Source of the DNA: Treponema sp.
GTDB lineage: Bacteria; Spirochaetota; Spirochaetia; Treponematales; Treponemataceae
Length of the DNA stretch: 5,504 nucleotides
Assembly (NCBI GenBank): GCA_017622055.1
Contig: JAGARY010000365.1
Coordinates: 1-5,504 of the forward strand
Direction: 5' to 3'
Part shown: in pieces, positions 1 to 5,504 of the stretch
How the letters are laid out: the number at the start of each line of letters is the position of its first letter
Numbering within the stretch: position 1 is the stretch's first letter
Translations under genes and position numbers: made by a program
Notes under the pieces: generated by a model
Seen by the model: the letters and a program-made list of their open reading frames with translations, nothing else
Told to the model about the DNA's origin: nothing
Databases searched by the model: none

Positions 1-1402
1 CTTTGTGAGGTGCATCAAAAATGTTATTTTCTCTTCCAAGTTTTACAACATTACAAACAAAATTCCAAAATCCAAAGATTTTACCAGCATAATTTACAGA
101 ATGTTCAAAAACTTCTTTGTTCCATAGGGCATCTGTTACTGTTTCCACATCTTTTAAGAAAATCATATCATCATAACTTAAATATGGAGTAGAAAAAGTT
201 TCGTAAACAGGATTTTCCATCCATTGCCAGCCGTTTTTTTGAGCAAAAAGTTCCATTTGAGTTCCGTGCAAAACTTTTAAAAATCCAAGTTGAAGAGCAT
301 CTGGTTTTAAGCTCATAACAAAATCATAAGATTTCCCAAAAGATTCCAAATCTTCATAAGGAAGACCCGCAATTAAATCTAAATGTTTGTGAATTGTAGA
401 GGGAATGTTTTTTACATTTTGAGCAAGTTTTTCAATATTATCTGAACGGGAAACTGCTTTTAAAGTTTGTTTATTTGCCGATTGAACTCCAATTTCAAAT
501 TGCATTACTCCTTTTGGAACTGTTTGTAAAAATTCAATGGCTTTTTGGCTCAAATATTCCGCTTCAATTTCAAAATGAAACATTGTTTTTTTGTTGTGAT
601 TTTGCACAATGTAATTCCAAATGGCAATATATCTTTCTTCTTGCAAATTGTAAGTTCGGTCCACAAATTTTACCAAAGAAACATTTGCGTCCAAAAACTT
701 TTGTAAATCAGAAAAAACTCGCTCCAAAGGCATAAATCTAACTCGTTTATCTAAAGAAGACATACAATAACTGCAAGAATAAGGACATCCTCTAGAACTT
801 TCGTAATAAAAAATCTTATTTTCTAAACTCAAATCTGGATACGCAAAAGGAAGTTCGTCCAAATTATGAATTAAATCAACCGCCCCTGTAAAATGAATTT
901 TTTGATTTGTATTTTCAATTTGGGGGTAATAAAGGCCTTTTATGTTTTTTTGATTGATTTTTTCTATTAACTCGACTTTTGTGATAGGTTTATTGTGTGT
1001 TTCTGCAAAAAGATTAAAAAGATTACAAACAGTTTTTTCACCTTCCCCAGAAATAATTAAATCTAAAGTTGGCAATTTTGAAAAATAAACTTGTGGGGCA
1101 AAACCAAATTCTGGTCCTCCGGCAAAAATAAAAACATTTGGAATAATTTTTTTTAAGTCGGCAATGATTTTGCAAACAAATTCTGCGTTCCAAATGTAAG
1201 TGGCAAAAAGAACTACATTTGGTTTTTCTTGGGAAATTCCTCTGTAAATTTCTGCAATTGGCTGATTAATTGTGAACTCTGCAAAATTGCAAACAAAATC
1301 ATCATTTACAGCTGCATTTTGATTTACATATTCGCAAATTGACCGAACTGCCAAACAAGTGTGAGAATAAGAAGCGTTTACACCAACCAATAAAAATTTC
1401 AT
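1..1402 (-). CDS. B12-binding domain radical SAM protein, DUF4080 type (3' end outside window)
   Basis: The frame runs open from an ATG at 1402 to the left edge, giving 467 residues without a stop, so the C-terminus is missing. Residues 1 to about 135 look like a cobalamin-binding Rossmann domain: it starts MKFLLVGVNASYSH and contains AGGPEFG (94-100) and ISGEGE (117-122). The radical SAM barrel follows, with the 4Fe-4S ligands in CPYSCSYC (C206, C210, C213, a CxxxCxxC motif), then GVQS (305-308) and AGLPYED (345-351). The part after about residue 365 fits the DUF4080 C-terminal domain. Family members are predicted to cleave SAM reductively, often for methyl transfer, but the substrate is unknown. 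The classical DxHxxG cobalamin ligand motif is not visible, as I recall for this subgroup. The start is chosen because the domain begins at once and the nearby upstream ATG (1410) is out of frame and stops after three codons. The gene is divergent from the PilZ gene. I am confident of the superfamily, less so of the subfamily. Confidence 0.92.
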   Translation of the reverse strand, partial: MKFLLVGVNASYSHTCLAVRSICEYVNQNAAVNDDFVCNFAEFTINQPIAEIYRGISQEKPNVVLFATYIWNAEFVCKIIADLKKIIPNVFIFAGGPEFGFAPQVYFSKLPTLDLIISGEGEKTVCNLFNLFAETHNKPITKVELIEKINQKNIKGLYYPQIENTNQKIHFTGAVDLIHNLDELPFAYPDLSLENKIFYYESSRGCPYSCSYCMSSLDKRVRFMPLERVFSDLQKFLDANVSLVKFVDRTYNLQEERYIAIWNYIVQNHNKKTMFHFEIEAEYLSQKAIEFLQTVPKGVMQFEIGVQSANKQTLKAVSRSDNIEKLAQNVKNIPSTIHKHLDLIAGLPYEDLESFGKSYDFVMSLKPDALQLGFLKVLHGTQMELFAQKNGWQWMENPVYETFSTPYLSYDDMIFLKDVETVTDALWNKEVFEHSVNYAGKIFGFWNFVCNVVKLGRENNIFDAPHK

Positions 1403-1408
1403 AAAAAC

Positions 1409-1438
1409 ATTGTATCAAATTCTTTTGCTTTAAACCAA
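1409..1438 (-). promoter_or_regulatory. Predicted sigma70-type promoter of the radical SAM gene
   Basis: Read on the minus strand, TTGGTT (1438-1433) and TACAAT (1414-1409) are separated by 18 bases, and TG at 1417-1416 makes an extended -10 element (TGATACAAT). Only six bases separate the -10 box from the ATG at 1402, so transcription would be expected to begin at or next to the start codon. The -35 match is weak; the extended -10 is the stronger part. This is prediction from motif match only. Confidence 0.5.
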
Positions 1439-1451
1439 CATTTTTCCCTAG

Positions 1452-1480
1452 TTGTAAATAAAATAAAAATTTCATATACT
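1452..1480 (+). promoter_or_regulatory. Predicted sigma70-type promoter of the PilZ-methyltransferase pair
   Basis: TTGTAA (1452-1457) and TATACT (1475-1480) are separated by the ideal 17 bases. The -10 box ends eight bases before the ATG at 1489, which predicts a transcript with a leader of about zero to two bases. There is no Shine-Dalgarno sequence between the box and the ATG. It probably drives both the PilZ gene and the methyltransferase gene downstream. Confidence 0.55.
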
Positions 1481-1488
1481 TAAAAAAT

Positions 1489-1857
1489 ATGTCAAAAGAA
1501 AAACGACAAAATGTGCGTTATAAAGAAGTTGGAAAAGTAATATCTTCGGATTTATGTGCAATTTCTGGTGTTCTAGATGATATAAGTTTAACAGGTTGTA
1601 AAATTCATTTTGCGTGTCCTGTTGTTGTAGATTTAGATTGCGAATATAACGTAAGCATTTCAATTTCTAGAAATACTCAAGACGAATCTCCGTTGCAATT
1701 AGTTTGCCAACCTCAGTGGTGTAATGAATGTTCTGGAACAACTTTTGTAGGCTTAAAAATTCTTTTTTCTCCAGATGCTAGTCGGCTAAAAGAATTGATT
1801 ACAATGATTGAACAAGACAGCGAAGATGATATTCTTTCTGAAATAGTTGAAAGTTAA
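1489..1857 (+). CDS. PilZ domain protein (predicted c-di-GMP receptor)
   Basis: The product is 122 residues, the size of a stand-alone PilZ domain. The two c-di-GMP-binding signatures are present and correctly ordered: RxxxR as RQNVR (R6-R10) near the N-terminus, and (D/N)xSxxG as DISLTG (D31, S33, G36). The remainder, including QPQW and the FVGLKI segment, fits the beta-barrel that ends this fold. The acidic tail after about residue 100 (EQDSEDD) is probably a helix. There is no signal peptide or membrane segment, so the protein should be cytoplasmic. PilZ proteins transmit the c-di-GMP signal to motility, surface or envelope targets by protein contact; the partner here is not shown by the sequence. 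The ATG at 1489 is the natural start because R6 must be retained. It is followed after 11 bases by the methyltransferase gene, probably in the same mRNA. Confidence 0.9.
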   Translation: MSKEKRQNVRYKEVGKVISSDLCAISGVLDDISLTGCKIHFACPVVVDLDCEYNVSISISRNTQDESPLQLVCQPQWCNECSGTTFVGLKILFSPDASRLKELITMIEQDSEDDILSEIVES

Positions 1858-1868
1858 AATTATAAAAT

Positions 1869-2849
1869 ATGGCAAATACAAAAACTGAATTAAATGGAAT
1901 TGCATTTCTTGCTTTTGAAGATCAAGTTGAATTGCTTTTTTCCGAATTAAAAAACAGATTTAATTTTACTCAAAAACCTTCAGCCCGCTACGGTGATTTA
2001 ATTTATTTTGAAAATAAAAATGATTTTTTAGAATGTTCTAAGGGAAAATATCCTTACTGGGCTTGTTCTGTTATGGAAAATCCTTTTTTACTTCAATTTG
2101 ATTCTATTGGAAATGCTGCAACTTCATTAAAAGAAATTCAACGGAATTGGGCACCATATCAATTTACTTGTTTTCGTCGGGCTCAGTTAATTCAAGAAAA
2201 GTTGCCTTACATCAATTTAAAAGAACGAAAGTTTCCTGTTGTAATTCCTAATTCTCCAATGGGACTTTATACTTTAATTGACGAACACACAATGATTGCT
2301 TCGGCTCAAACTTCAAGTTTTATTCCAGCTGGAAGAATTCGTTTTGTGGAAGATCACGAAAATCCACCAAGCAGAGCATATTTAAAAGTTCAAGAAAGTT
2401 TAACAATTGCAAATAGTTTTTTAGGTGCAGAATTGCCAAATGAAAATTCAAAATGTTTTGAAGCGGGAGCCTGCCCTGGTGGATGGACATGGGTTTTTGT
2501 TGGTTTAGGTTCAAAAGTTCACGCTGTTGATAGAGCAGAATTGGCACCTGAATTAATGGAAAATCCTTTGGTAAAATTTCAAGCACATGATGCATTTACT
2601 TTAAAACCTTCAGAAATTGGCCCTGTTGATTGGGTTTTTAGTGATGTAATTTGTTATCCAGAACGTCTTTTAAAATGGATAAATGAATGGCTTGAAAGCG
2701 GCATGACAAAAAATATGATTTGTACAATTAAAATGCAAGGTGAAATTGATTGGCCTTTAATTCAGCAATTTGCAGATATTCCAAATAGTTATGTTTGCCA
2801 TTTGAATTACAATAAACACGAATTAACTTGGATTAACATTCAAAAATAG
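1869..2849 (+). CDS. FtsJ/RlmM-like SAM-dependent RNA 2'-O-methyltransferase
   Basis: The product is 326 residues. Residues 165 to 326 form an FtsJ-type Rossmann methyltransferase. The order of elements matches RlmM (23S rRNA 2'-O-methyltransferase): PPSRAYLKVQESL with K173; the SAM-binding motif EAGACPGGWTW (198-208); the acidic residue D221 in HAVDRAEL; D259 in FSDV; K288 in TIKMQG; and E318 in HELTW near the C-terminus. K173, D259, K288 and E318 line up with the K-D-K-E catalytic tetrad of RrmJ. The N-terminal 160 residues have no motif I can name with certainty but occupy the place of the THUMP-like RNA-binding part of RlmM. A cytoplasmic RNA substrate, probably rRNA, is inferred. No Shine-Dalgarno sequence precedes the ATG; the 11-base gap from the PilZ stop suggests co-transcription, perhaps with coupled translation. 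A weak TAAAAT box (1855-1860) lies eight bases before the start codon. Confidence 0.88.
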   Translation: MANTKTELNGIAFLAFEDQVELLFSELKNRFNFTQKPSARYGDLIYFENKNDFLECSKGKYPYWACSVMENPFLLQFDSIGNAATSLKEIQRNWAPYQFTCFRRAQLIQEKLPYINLKERKFPVVIPNSPMGLYTLIDEHTMIASAQTSSFIPAGRIRFVEDHENPPSRAYLKVQESLTIANSFLGAELPNENSKCFEAGACPGGWTWVFVGLGSKVHAVDRAELAPELMENPLVKFQAHDAFTLKPSEIGPVDWVFSDVICYPERLLKWINEWLESGMTKNMICTIKMQGEIDWPLIQQFADIPNSYVCHLNYNKHELTWINIQK

Positions 2850-2876
2850 TTGAATTATTAATTATAATTTCTTCAA
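2850..2876 (+). terminator. Possible weak AT-only hairpin after the methyltransferase gene
   Basis: TTGAA (2850-2854), directly after the stop codon, can pair with TTCAA (2872-2876), and inner TTAT/ATAA bases can extend the stem with a bulge. The stem has almost no GC and no proper T-run follows, so a working intrinsic terminator is doubtful. It is listed because it is the only secondary structure in this gap. Confidence 0.15.
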
Positions 2877-2899
2877 TTAAATACGCATTTTAATATCAT

Positions 2900-2921
2900 T
2901 TTTACTGACAATTTTACTGAC
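2900..2921 (+). repeat. Two direct copies of TTTTACTGAC, 12-bp period
   Basis: TTTTACTGAC occurs at 2900-2909 and again at 2912-2921, separated by two bases. The second copy overlaps the predicted -35 box of the HAD gene (CTGACG, 2917-2922). Copies spaced about one helical turn apart next to a promoter could be a regulator site, or a duplicated -35 element; the first copy contains CTGACA, a near-consensus -35 hexamer. Function is inference. Confidence 0.4.
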
Positions 2922-2945
2922 GAAATTGAAAATTTATAGTACAAT
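2917..2945 (+). promoter_or_regulatory. Predicted sigma70-type promoter of the HAD hydrolase gene
   Basis: CTGACG (2917-2922) and TACAAT (2940-2945) are separated by 17 bases. The -10 box ends seven bases before a GTG codon at 2953 that is in frame with the HAD gene, so a leaderless mRNA starting with GTG is predicted. If this promoter is right, the in-frame TTG at 2926, which lies upstream of the -10 box, cannot be the start codon for this transcript. Confidence 0.5.
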
Positions 2946-2952
2946 TTTTAGT

Positions 2953-3645
2953 GTGAAGAATAATTTTAAAATTAGTGATATAAAAGCCGTAGCATTTGAT
3001 ATTGATGGAACTCTATACAGAACTTGGAAATTGAACTTAAGAATGAGTCTTCATTTTCTTTGCCACAATATTTTCTTTTTACATTACGGCATTGCAAGAA
3101 AAGAACTTCGAAAACTTCCTGCAGACAAAAATTTTGTGCAACTTCAAGACCAAATTATGGCAAAAAGATTAAAATGTACAGAGGAAGAAGCTCACAAAAA
3201 ATTAGATAAAGTTGTTTATACTGGACTAAAAAAATATTTTCCACATATAAAACCTTGTAAAGGTGTTGTGGAGTTAATAAAAAAATTAAAAGCAAATGGA
3301 TATAAAATTGCATTGCTTTCTGATTTTCCTCCAGAACAAAAAGGGGATACTTGGGGACTTTTGGAATATTGCGATGTGGTTTTAGGTTCTGAAGATGTTG
3401 GTGCTTTAAAACCTGCTAAAGAAGCTTTTGAAGCACTTGCAGTAGCGTTAGATTTACCTGCGGAACAGATTTTATACGTTGGAAATAGTCATAAATATGA
3501 TGTTGAAGGCTCTAAAAATGCAGGATTTAAATCGGCGTGGTTAACTTCTGTAATTTCTGGCTTTTTTGGAAAAAAATCTGACTTAGCGGATGTTACTTTT
3601 AGCAGATATTCGCAGTTGGAAAAAATATTTTTTGATGAATCATAG
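2953..3645 (+). CDS. HAD-superfamily hydrolase
   Basis: From the GTG at 2953 the product is 230 residues. The frame also allows a TTG start at 2926 (239 residues). The first in-frame ATG (about 3043) would cut off the catalytic motif, so the start must be non-ATG. Residues below count from GTG. Motif I is FDIDGTLY with nucleophile D16 and acid/base D18. A mostly helical cap of about 80 residues follows. Motif II is LLSDF (S123), motif III is K153 in ALKP, and motif IV is YVGNSHKYDVEG (N178, D183). These place it in the HAD class with a helical (C1) cap, containing phosphatases and related hydrolases of small phosphorylated molecules; the substrate cannot be read from sequence. Motif IV has Asn where Asp is commoner (GNS instead of GDS), while the second Asp is kept. 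No signal peptide; cytoplasmic. The early section (LHFLCHNIFFLHYG) is unusually hydrophobic and aromatic for a soluble cap. Confidence 0.9.
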   Translation: MKNNFKISDIKAVAFDIDGTLYRTWKLNLRMSLHFLCHNIFFLHYGIARKELRKLPADKNFVQLQDQIMAKRLKCTEEEAHKKLDKVVYTGLKKYFPHIKPCKGVVELIKKLKANGYKIALLSDFPPEQKGDTWGLLEYCDVVLGSEDVGALKPAKEAFEALAVALDLPAEQILYVGNSHKYDVEGSKNAGFKSAWLTSVISGFFGKKSDLADVTFSRYSQLEKIFFDES

Positions 3646-3668
3646 CATAGTAAAATAAATAATATATT

Positions 3669-3675
3669 GGGTGGG
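3669..3675 (+). promoter_or_regulatory. Possible ribosome binding site of the coiled-coil gene
   Basis: GGGTGGG lies five bases before the ATG at 3681. It is an imperfect Shine-Dalgarno match, but it is the only G-rich block before any start codon in this window, which makes it stand out. A TATATT hexamer (3663-3668) directly upstream could be a -10 box, but no convincing -35 lies 16 to 18 bases before it. The gene may therefore be read from the HAD promoter or from its own. Confidence 0.4.
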
Positions 3676-3680
3676 AAAAA

Positions 3681-5504
3681 ATGGAATTGGCAATTGCTAT
3701 TTTAGTTTCTTTGGTTATATCTCTTGGAATTTCTATTTATTTTTACAAAATAAATTTGGAAAATAACAAATCTACACAAGTAAAACGTTTGGCAGACAAA
3801 AAAATTGACGATATTAATGAAAATTATAGCAAGATTGTAAATCAATATAATTTGTTAGTTTCTGACTTTAAGGCACAACAATCACAAGCAAATTCTGCAA
3901 TTAGGGTTTTTACAAGTCAAAATGAAGAATTCAAAGAAAAAATTAAAACATTGGAAAATAGCCTAAAAGCAATTGAAACAATAGAAGCAAAAATCAATGG
4001 ATATTCTTCTGTTTTAAACGATTTAAACGAAATGACTGAACAAGTTGAAGAAAATTTAAGTCGCATCCAAAAAGAAAATGGATTAATCAAGAAAACAACT
4101 GAAGAATTGGCAAAACAACAACAATCGGTGGACGCAATTTCAAAAGCAATTCCAAAAATCTCACAAGATTTTGCAAAAAAGAACGAAGAACAATTAAATT
4201 CAATAGGAACTTCTTTATTAGATTCATTTAAAAATTCGGTATTAAAACTTGAAACAGAAACTAAAGAGGCTCAGCAAACTGCGGAACATGTTTTGCTTAC
4301 AATTAAACAAAGTATTCAAAATGCATACACAGAAGCTGCAAATAAAGCAAAATCTTTAGAAGATATGGCATTTAATCATTTGAGTGAACAAGCAAATTTA
4401 AGATCTGAAGAATACAAAAAACAGTTGGAAGGTCAATCAATTAAAATTCATTCAGAAATTCAAGAAAACATTACTCAAGTTAGAAACGAAATAAAAGAAC
4501 GAATTGAAGCAACAAATTCAGAAGCAGTTGAAAGTTTTAAAACAAAACTTTCGGAAATGAATGCAAGTTATGAGAAAAAGTATCAAGATTTGCAATCAAA
4601 ATATACAAAACAATTGGAAGCAATTGATGGAAAAAATGATGTTTTTGTAAATAAGTTGAATTCCAAGTTTGAAGAAGATCACAAAAAAATATTAAATACT
4701 TATGAAGCAGCTTTTGAAAAAATTTCTGGAGTTGAAGCAGAATATAAAGATCGAGTTTCTAGTATTGAACAAAAAATGATTCAGTCTTTTGAAACTTTAA
4801 CAGAAGATTTGACGCAAAAAGTTCAACAATGTAATGAAACAACTTCTTTCTTGCAAACAGGAATTGATAATAATTCTTCAAAAATGGCAGTTATAAAAGA
4901 AGAATTGCAAGCAGAAGTAAATGATGCAAAACAACAATTAAACGATATTTTACAATCTGTAAGAAAAGATATTTCAGATGAAGTTTCACAAATTCAAAAC
5001 TCTCTTTCTACAAGTTTTGAAAATTCTAAAAATTTACTTCAGTCTGAATTTGAAAATATTACTAACGAAATTCAAACAAAATTTGAAAGTTCTACAGGTG
5101 AAATTCAAACAAAATTTGAAAATTCTAAAAATGAAATGTTATCAAACTTTGAAAGTTCAAAAGAAATTATTCAATCAAATTTTGCTGGTGTTGAACAAAG
5201 ATACAAAGAAATGTTTGATTCGGCTTTAGTTCAAGCAGATGAAAAAGAAAAAAATGCAATGGCCGAAATTACAAAAAAATCGGAAGATTATATTCAAAGT
5301 TATAGCAATCAATTAAACGAAAAAATTCAACAATTGCAAACTGAATTAACTTCAACTTTGCAAAATGTAAGTTCCGATGCAAAACTGTCTGTTTCTCAAG
5401 CTCAAGACGCTGTTGTGCTTCTTCAAAATGAATGTGAAAAAGCCCAAATTACAGCAGATAAGCTTAAACCAGAAATTGAAAAGAAAATTGCCGAAGTTTC
5501 CACA
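3681..5504 (+). CDS. Membrane-anchored long coiled-coil protein, SpiroCoCo-like (3' end outside window)
   Basis: The frame is open from ATG 3681 to the right edge, 608 codons with no stop, so the protein is longer than seen. Residues 3-22 (LAIAILVSLVISLGISIYFY) form one N-terminal membrane helix. Basic residues follow it (K23, then a KR pair and lysines), so by the positive-inside rule the rest is probably cytoplasmic. From about residue 30 onward nearly everything is predicted helix rich in E, K, Q, N and S, with almost no proline, glycine or cysteine, typical of a long coiled coil. Residues 446-511 are six perfect 11-residue repeats. No enzyme, HAMP or chemoreceptor domain is seen. It resembles the family annotated as SpiroCoCo in Treponema; its function is, as far as I know, unestablished, and a structural or scaffolding role is inferred. 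RmuC-like proteins also begin with a membrane helix and coiled coil, but no nuclease domain is visible here. Confidence 0.85.
   Translation, partial: MELAIAILVSLVISLGISIYFYKINLENNKSTQVKRLADKKIDDINENYSKIVNQYNLLVSDFKAQQSQANSAIRVFTSQNEEFKEKIKTLENSLKAIETIEAKINGYSSVLNDLNEMTEQVEENLSRIQKENGLIKKTTEELAKQQQSVDAISKAIPKISQDFAKKNEEQLNSIGTSLLDSFKNSVLKLETETKEAQQTAEHVLLTIKQSIQNAYTEAANKAKSLEDMAFNHLSEQANLRSEEYKKQLEGQSIKIHSEIQENITQVRNEIKERIEATNSEAVESFKTKLSEMNASYEKKYQDLQSKYTKQLEAIDGKNDVFVNKLNSKFEEDHKKILNTYEAAFEKISGVEAEYKDRVSSIEQKMIQSFETLTEDLTQKVQQCNETTSFLQTGIDNNSSKMAVIKEELQAEVNDAKQQLNDILQSVRKDISDEVSQIQNSLSTSFENSKNLLQSEFENITNEIQTKFESSTGEIQTKFENSKNEMLSNFESSKEIIQSNFAGVEQRYKEMFDSALVQADEKEKNAMAEITKKSEDYIQSYSNQLNEKIQQLQTELTSTLQNVSSDAKLSVSQAQDAVVLLQNECEKAQITADKLKPEIEKKIAEVST
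5016..5213 (+). repeat. Six tandem 33-bp repeats encoding 11-residue hendecads
   Basis: Six consecutive 33-bp units begin at 5016, 5049, 5082, 5115, 5148 and 5181, each starting with a TTT (Phe) codon; a further Phe codon sits at 5214. The protein pattern is roughly F-E-(N/S)-S-x-x-E-I-Q-(S/T)-x, with the sixth unit diverged. Hydrophobic residues recur at positions 1, sometimes 4, and 8, the 3-4-4 spacing of hendecad helices. A 22-bp identical stretch occurs at 5067-5088 and 5100-5121 (33 bases apart), and an 18-bp identical stretch at 5016-5033 and 5115-5132 (99 bases apart), so the units arose by DNA duplication. Confidence 0.9.

Larger units (their letters stand above)
1403..1488. promoter_or_regulatory. 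Divergent intergenic promoter region
   Basis: This 86-base, very AT-rich gap lies between the start codons of the radical SAM gene (leftward) and the PilZ gene (rightward). It holds one plausible sigma70-type promoter for each direction, listed separately. No Shine-Dalgarno sequence precedes either start codon. A 13-bp sequence, TAAAAATTTCATA, occurs at 1391-1403 (over the leftward start codon) and again at 1464-1476 (overlapping the rightward -10 region). In DNA this rich in A and T that may be chance. Confidence 0.6.

Noticed and set aside
10..735. Two plus-strand open frames (10-192, 475-735)
   Set aside because: They lie opposite the radical SAM gene, whose minus-strand translation shows clear motifs throughout; these frames are shadows without recognisable features.
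1147..1154. Run of eight T (A8 on the coding strand) in the radical SAM gene as a phase-variation or slippage site
   Set aside because: The frame is intact through it, it encodes ordinary Lys codons, and A-runs of this length are expected at this base composition.
1391..1476. 13-bp direct repeat TAAAAATTTCATA (1391-1403 and 1464-1476) as an operator pair
   Set aside because: One copy overlaps the radical SAM start codon and is low-complexity AT sequence; chance is a sufficient explanation without conservation data.
1472..1663. Minus-strand open frame across the PilZ start
   Set aside because: Antisense to a gene with both PilZ signatures; Leu/Asn/Gln-rich composition typical of an AT-rich shadow frame.
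2320..2595. Minus-strand open frame inside the methyltransferase gene
   Set aside because: It overlaps the SAM-binding region of a well-supported gene and has no motif or start signal.
3024..3209. Plus-strand open frame inside the HAD gene in another frame
   Set aside because: It overlaps the HAD motif I and cap region; no motif or ribosome binding site of its own.
4978..5229. Plus-strand open frame with Lys/Leu-rich 11-residue periodicity
   Set aside because: Its periodicity is the out-of-frame reading of the 33-bp repeats in the coiled-coil gene, which is open over the whole region.

Overview
The window is AT-rich (roughly 30% GC by eye) and almost fully coding. It looks like chromosomal DNA from a spirochaete, most likely a Treponema-type organism. 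The grounds are the combination of a SpiroCoCo-like giant coiled-coil protein, a short PilZ protein next to an RlmM/FtsJ-type RNA methyltransferase, and a DUF4080-type B12-binding radical SAM protein. The taxon is inferred from protein resemblance recalled from memory, not from a search.

Layout: a leftward gene, cut by the left edge, encodes a cobalamin-binding/radical SAM protein (1402 down to 1). A short AT-rich divergent promoter region (1403-1488) separates it from a rightward series of four genes: a PilZ-domain protein (1489-1857); an FtsJ-like SAM-dependent RNA methyltransferase (1869-2849), only 11 bases later and probably co-transcribed; a HAD-superfamily hydrolase (to 3645), which seems to have its own promoter and a non-ATG start; and, 35 bases later, a membrane-anchored coiled-coil protein (from 3681), open through the right edge for 608 codons. 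No gene-free stretch reaches 300 bases. There are no RNA genes, insertion sequences, CRISPR arrays or phage genes.

The genes do not form an obvious single pathway. The PilZ/methyltransferase pair is the only convincing operon: a predicted c-di-GMP-binding protein upstream of a predicted rRNA 2'-O-methyltransferase. The other genes look like neighbouring conserved genes with separate roles.

Two patterns deserve attention. First, three genes have a sigma70-type -10 box ending only 6 to 8 bases before the start codon and no Shine-Dalgarno sequence, which suggests leaderless mRNAs. Second, the coiled-coil protein contains six perfectly phased 11-residue (33-bp) repeats, a hendecad array partly preserved at DNA level. 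I found no evidence for a defence system or other novel multi-gene system.
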